Shown here: in pieces, positions 58,901-64,000 of the stretch
Layout of the letters: every line of letters starts with the position of its first letter
Position numbering within the stretch: the first letter of the stretch is position 1
Assembly: GCA_035041965.1 (NCBI GenBank)
Contig: JAPYMA010001267.1
Location: forward strand, 62,001-126,000
Direction of reading: 5' to 3'
Length of the DNA stretch: 64,000 nucleotides
Origin: Anisakis pegreffii
Taxonomy: Eukaryota; Nematoda; Chromadorea; Rhabditida; Anisakidae
The notes under the pieces: generated by a model
What the model was told of the DNA's origin: nothing
The model's input: only the letters and a program-made list of their open reading frames with translations
Database searches by the model: none
Translations under genes and position numbers: made by a program

Positions 58901-61900
58901 AGTGAGAGGAGGTCTAATTGAATTCTTGTTGAGCCAACAATTTGGTGTGGGGTAGTTTTTGCTGTTAAATGAGCAGGCGAGGAGCTCAACTAGCGCTTTA
59001 ATGAGGCGGTGATTTGATCGCGTTGAGTTCATTTGCTGCATCGATTTGGAAGCTGCAAATAATTTGGTTTCACTTGTTTTTTGTGGGATGATGAGCAAGC
59101 CGAGCATTCAAATGGAAGTCGTTTGATGCATGAGCACAGATATTCGATGCAAATAAAAGATTTCGGATTTGAGAGTCGAGATTAACTTTGCTGTGTGGAA
59201 TTTTTCGTAGACGTAGGAATAAGCTGAAATCCGGATCGTTGGTTCAATTGGGATAGTTGAATGCATTGGGAAGTGTGCAAGAATGATGCGATGCGGGATG
59301 AAGAGGGATTTGTGAATGCGCTGACGATGAGATTTGATTCAATCATCAAATTGTCTATGTGAAATTGAGTTTTGCCCATAATCCGCGATCAAATAGATGC
59401 ATTCGAATGGTGGTGATGTGTGGTAGGATGGCATTCGTTATTGTGCTGGTTGTTGGTGTTGTCCTTGAGAAGGAAACCGTTATTGTGAGATGATGATTTG
59501 CGGAATGAGGGAGGAATCGATGTGAATACTTGCGCCTCACATCGGCATCACCTCACTGGACGATTAAACTCTTATTGTATTTGAAATTTTTTGGTGAACA
59601 TAGGAGAGCGCTCGATTGAGTACAAGAGAAGAGCAGTTCGCTGGAATTATTATTGTTTCGTTACGATAATTTGATGGTGATGATTGCCGTAATTCGGCTG
59701 AGACGAAGGTCATCGTCGTTTAGATGCGAGAGGAAGACGTCAATTTTATTGGTTTTCAGTTGTTTTTTTTGTGGGCGAGAAGGGCGAGCGATGAGGAGGA
59801 AGAGATTCAGTTGTAAAATTCATGAATTCAAATTTGAGATGAAATAATTGATTGTGTTTTCGTTGTAGTTTGAAGAAATCAAGAAAAAATGGAAATTTGT
59901 TATCGTAATCGTATTGCATTTTCTCATATTAAATTTGTAATACGATAATTGATCAGTCTCAATCGTGTAATATGGTAATCTGCCGACTGACTTTTGAGAA
60001 ACACGTCGAGGGAAACAAATTTAATTCAAACATCTTTAATTTTCGTTCTGCAAAAGATTGCGCGCGAGGAAAAAAAACTAGTGGATTTGAGCAAATTTGA
60101 GTCGAATGAGCAGTTCGTTGGACAATTTCGATTTATGGTTTTCTTTAAGACTTTACTCTGTGATGCAGCAATTTCATTCCGACTGAAGTAGAATCTTTAG
60201 AAGTGAACTCGTAGATGATCACGTCTTGCCAGCACAATGAACCATAGCCTCTCGTATTGCTAGGTAAGTATTGTATACGTTTATGTCTACGAAGGAAAGG
60301 GAGAAAATCTTTTATCTTCTAAAATTTTCGTCTATCTAAATGTAAGAATAAGAAACTAGAAATTATCCCTTCATATGGACTTTTTGAATTTGTTGTTGTA
60401 GTTGGTCACTCTGCACTGAGGATTGCTCGTCTTATAAGTACAATAGACAGATTTTTGTAAGAAAATCGAGAAGTTTAATAGCATCGTGCAAAGTAGTAAA
60501 GGATTTTGGCAGGCTCTGAATTGCTGTTAGATGAAATTTTAAAAAATTACAACCATCTACGGTTGCTTATACGAAATGCTGAGTAGTAGTTCTGTTTTAT
60601 GGTAGTTTTTGCTGATCAATTTATTATCGAATGATGATGATGGTGATCAATGAGTGATCGTGGTGACAGATGATCATTTGGAAGGTGATTGATGAAAAAA
60701 ATTCTCTTGTTTAAGCGTTTAGTAATCACACATGTAACATTGTTTCTTGTAGCTTGAGCTGATACGATGGGCAGTTAGTTGATTGTATCGTAGTGGTTGT
60801 TGTTGTTTAGTGAATATAATAGATTATTCATTTTGGAGTGTTTTGTAGATGTTTGGATGGTGCGATGTGTAAATTTTTTTTTGACGTGAACAGTTGCTGG
60901 CGGTGTGATGCGATTGCGTACAAGGAGTAAGACCAAAAATATTCGTAGGTTGCTTAATGTGGATGGTAGAAAAGTTAGGAAATCGTTGAGGCTCGTTGTA
61001 ATTTGTGATATCATTCGTTGGGCCGTGTACTGTTATGCAGTGATGGATTTTTGACACATCAGAAGAATAGTTATGGGCATTGCAAATTCTGTTCACTCTT
61101 TGTTCTTGTAATGTTTTGTTGTGTTGTTCAGAGGTTCGGAAAGTACAGAGTGAATACCTAAATGGTGTGGTGAGTATCAATGAAAGTGAATATGTGAGCA
61201 AAAGGATAGCTTCACTCGCAAATGAATAATTTTAGTTTGATTTATTTTTCAGTAGCGCTGATTTTTGAAGTTATTCATCGGATTTTTTTGCAGAGCAACA
61301 GCAGTAAGATGAGAAGATGCTGAAAATTCAATTGAGCAGAAATCTTTTTCTCGTTTCATTCAGCCAAATTGAATTATTTACGCTTAGCTTGAGCAGAATT
61401 GTATTGTAGTGGCTTGCTGAAGACAACGACAAAACAATAAGTTTCCTGGTTGTATTCGTTGGAGTATTTATGACAGCTCTCATATTTATGTGTATAGTTA
61501 AACGAAATAACGGGATGCATAATTTTGCGAAACTGCAAAAAAGTACAACACCATCTGTTGTTGACATATAATTGACATGTTTTGGACGACAAAAAATATG
61601 TCATCTTCAGATGTTTGGTTACCGAGTTTATGAGTATTTATTGTTGGATGCGTCGTGTAGAGTTGAGAATCAGCCTTTAGGCGTATCCTTGGACGTAGAA
61701 TCGATTGAAATGGTATCAGAAGAATAATTGAATAGTAACTTTGGGTCTAGCGTTGACGTGAATTTGGTATTGCGTATTATTTGGCGTCTGAAAATTTTTT
61801 GTAGCTAAATTACGTGATAGCTGATTGATTACTGCTCTAGAAGATAAATGAGATACGATATTTCGTTTGCAATTTTTGAGCCATTCGAGAGGGTATTTTG

Positions 61901-64000
61901 AACCAGTTAAACGAATATAGGTAGGTAGATATTAGGAGAGCCATAATTATGCATAATAAGAATGTTCCGATTGTGAACGCGTTTTGGATAAGATTTTAAT
62001 GATACCTCATTTTGTGGGAGAAGAATTTCAGAAGGAAGAAAAAATGAAACTTGATTTTTTGGAAACGTCCTCGAAATCCATGATTTATCCGAACGTGTTA
62101 AAATTAATTGATTTTTGGTTTTTTGGAGTGAAATAATTGAGGAATTGATTTGAAAATCCTGTAATTTTCCTCATTTGTTATTGGTACAACACGATTACAA
62201 ATGACAATTATTCGATTGACCATAATTGAAGGGAGCAAAATTATACGAGGATATATATGTATGTGAGTGCTGCTGCGATAGAAATCAATTAGTATGTGTT
62301 ATGATCGCGCAGAATCATTTTTAGATTTACAAAGTCTTTTTTTTGCGATGGAATCATCTATTCAAATATCCACTTATAGCCAGTTACAACACGATTCAAT
62401 GACCACGACAAATTAACAGACATCACAGGAACTCAATCTTACAGGAACATCGTTCATAAAGAAGACAAAACTGTGACAAGCTTAATTCCTGATTGGTATT
62501 TCAAATGATAATGACGATGATGGTGTGGAGGAAAACTACTCAATAAGTTCAAAAAAGCAGAGGATTTTGTTAATCCCCTAATAGTTTTGAATTGTAACTA
62601 TTGGCCATTTATGTAGAGAGCAGAATAGTAGACCACTTCATAGAGCTCTTTGATTGGAACGAATATTTAGCGTTTTGTAGCATCGAAATGGAATGATTGA
62701 TGACTTTTTCACCGCATACACACAACAAATACCATACAGAACGAGCAAATGAATAACTGCAAACTGCTTTTGGGCAGTTGTTAAGTTCGAAGCGCAACAT
62801 AAATAAAAGCGATCGTATAATTCAGATGGAATGTACTTATGTGTATATGTGTGTATGTGCGTTGTTGTTGTGAAACGGCATAAATGAGGATATAAATTTG
62901 ATGGATGAATAGATGGATTTATGTTTATGGGATTGCTTGGTGATAAGAAATCTTTTTTTGTTCAGGTGGAAAGGATTATCGGCTGCTAGAACACTCGTCA
63001 GCATACTTATCGCTTCTGTTTGTGGATGAATCTGTTTATGACTTGATGATCGTTTGCATTTTGATATTAGATTTGTGGAATTTTACACTTTTTCAAATGT
63101 TCCTATGGCAGTGAGTTGTTTCAAATGATAGTGCTATGAATAGGTGAACATTAGCACTGATGAACGAACAAACATATTCCAAATGTGATCTATGCTTTGA
63201 GGGTAGAATGTTTGCAATGAAAAGAGTTGATTGAGTTGATCTCATTAAGAAGATTAGATGAAAGTGAATTTGAGTTAAACGAAAGACATGATAGAGGTAG
63301 ATAGTGTGTCGGATTCGTTTGATACTTTGGCCAGTAGAATTTTGATTGATAAAGAAGGCGCTAACACATAGAGGAGAGCATTTCAAGAAGTGCAACAGTA
63401 TGTAAGATTACCTCATTGAACTGGAGGAAGGAAAAATTCCGAACGGAAAATCTTGCAAAGACAAAAAAAGACATGAGAAGTGCTCAATTTTGCGAAATGG
63501 CAATTTTTCGCATTCAAATCTGTTGCTGCAAACGATTGAAAATTGTTGTATATAATGGTAATTATTTTTGAGAAATATTATTCTGTTGCGTTAGTGTTAT
63601 GCAAAGCGCATTTGCTGAATTCTTCCACTAGCAATAGTAATGATTCGTTCCAGCTGGAAGTCTAGTTGAAATTCAAAATTTATTTACGATGGCTGGAAAG
63701 AAGTTAACGAGCAAACTTTTGTAACAATCAAACCAGCATATGTTGTCGTTGGTTGTTGCGTCTTGTCACAGATCTGTCACTGAGATAAGTTTGTGACTGA
63801 TGTCCTGGAAGACGCAACGATTCGGATGAATACATCGTTGGTGGTGTTTTTAATTGAGTTAGTTGTTCTTGTAGTTAATGTTAGCTGTGAGTGATATGAT
63901 TGATGCTTCTCTGTCTTGAGAATTTCTTGGGAATTTTGAGTGTATTTCGAGAATAATCATCACGCAAATGGAGAATATTTTGTTTCGGTGTTCATTATTC
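55901..64000 (+). other. Start of a long intron (at least 8.1 kb) after exon 36
   Basis: No further cadherin motif (DxNDN, LDRE, AxD) is found in any plus-strand frame to the window end, although repeat 16 is incomplete. So the next exon is outside. The stretch has short open frames, a GT microsatellite near 57607 and a consensus donor TAG|GTAAGT at 60264 not tied to any coding exon. It is the expected site for an internal HMR-1A-type promoter, but none is proven. Confidence 0.65.
57607..57620. repeat. GT dinucleotide run
   Basis: Short GT repeat in the 3' terminal intron. Confidence 0.7.

Noticed and set aside
58564..58989. 141-codon minus-strand ORF and an 81-codon plus-strand ORF with a signal-like start at 58590
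   Set aside because: The two overlap in opposite strands; neither has a known domain. The plus-strand one was considered as an HMR-1A first exon but has no convincing donor.
60824..61201. 125-codon minus-strand ORF, Thr/His/Asn-rich
   Set aside because: No domain, low-complexity composition.

Overview
The window reads as nuclear DNA of a nematode. It is AT-rich, and all 35 introns that can be placed are GT-AG. Of the 35 acceptors, 19 end in TTTCAG and 7 in TTTTAG, the extended acceptor typical of nematodes. The encoded protein is a very large cadherin of the Drosophila CadN / C. elegans HMR-1B type. Introns of 3 to 18 kb make a compact Caenorhabditis-like genome unlikely and suggest a larger-genome parasitic nematode, perhaps an ascaridid; that placement is only a guess. 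No bacterial, viral, tRNA, rRNA, CRISPR or transposase gene was found.

One gene on the + strand fills most of the window. I join 36 exons from the start codon at 7930 to 55900. Together they give 5340 coding bases (1780 codons) with consistent phase at every junction and no internal stop. The order is: signal peptide (exon 1), three degenerate cadherin repeats (exons 2-7), an RRRR cleavage-type site at residues 378-381, twelve further cadherin repeats with Ca-binding linkers (exons 7-35), and the start of a sixteenth repeat (exons 35-36). The 3' part of the gene lies beyond the right edge: remaining repeats, EGF/LamG domains, membrane segment and catenin-binding tail.

Layout: 1-7929 is upstream DNA with a 152-bp duplication; 7930-8052 is the signal-peptide exon; 8053-12688 is intron 1; 12689-19900 holds exons 2-8, split by a 4.4-kb intron 5 with homeodomain-type TAATTA sites; 19901-38318 is an 18.4-kb intron 8; 38319-55900 holds exons 9-36 with mostly short introns; 55901-64000 is the start of an intron of at least 8.1 kb. 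In C. elegans the short HMR-1A isoform starts from an internal promoter, so this last intron is the natural place to look for one.

Items most worth a second look: a pre-miRNA-like hairpin in intron 18, an intronic copy of the exon 14 Ca-linker coding segment, a composite element shared in inverted orientation by introns 5 and 13, and the RRRR site that would detach the three N-terminal repeats.
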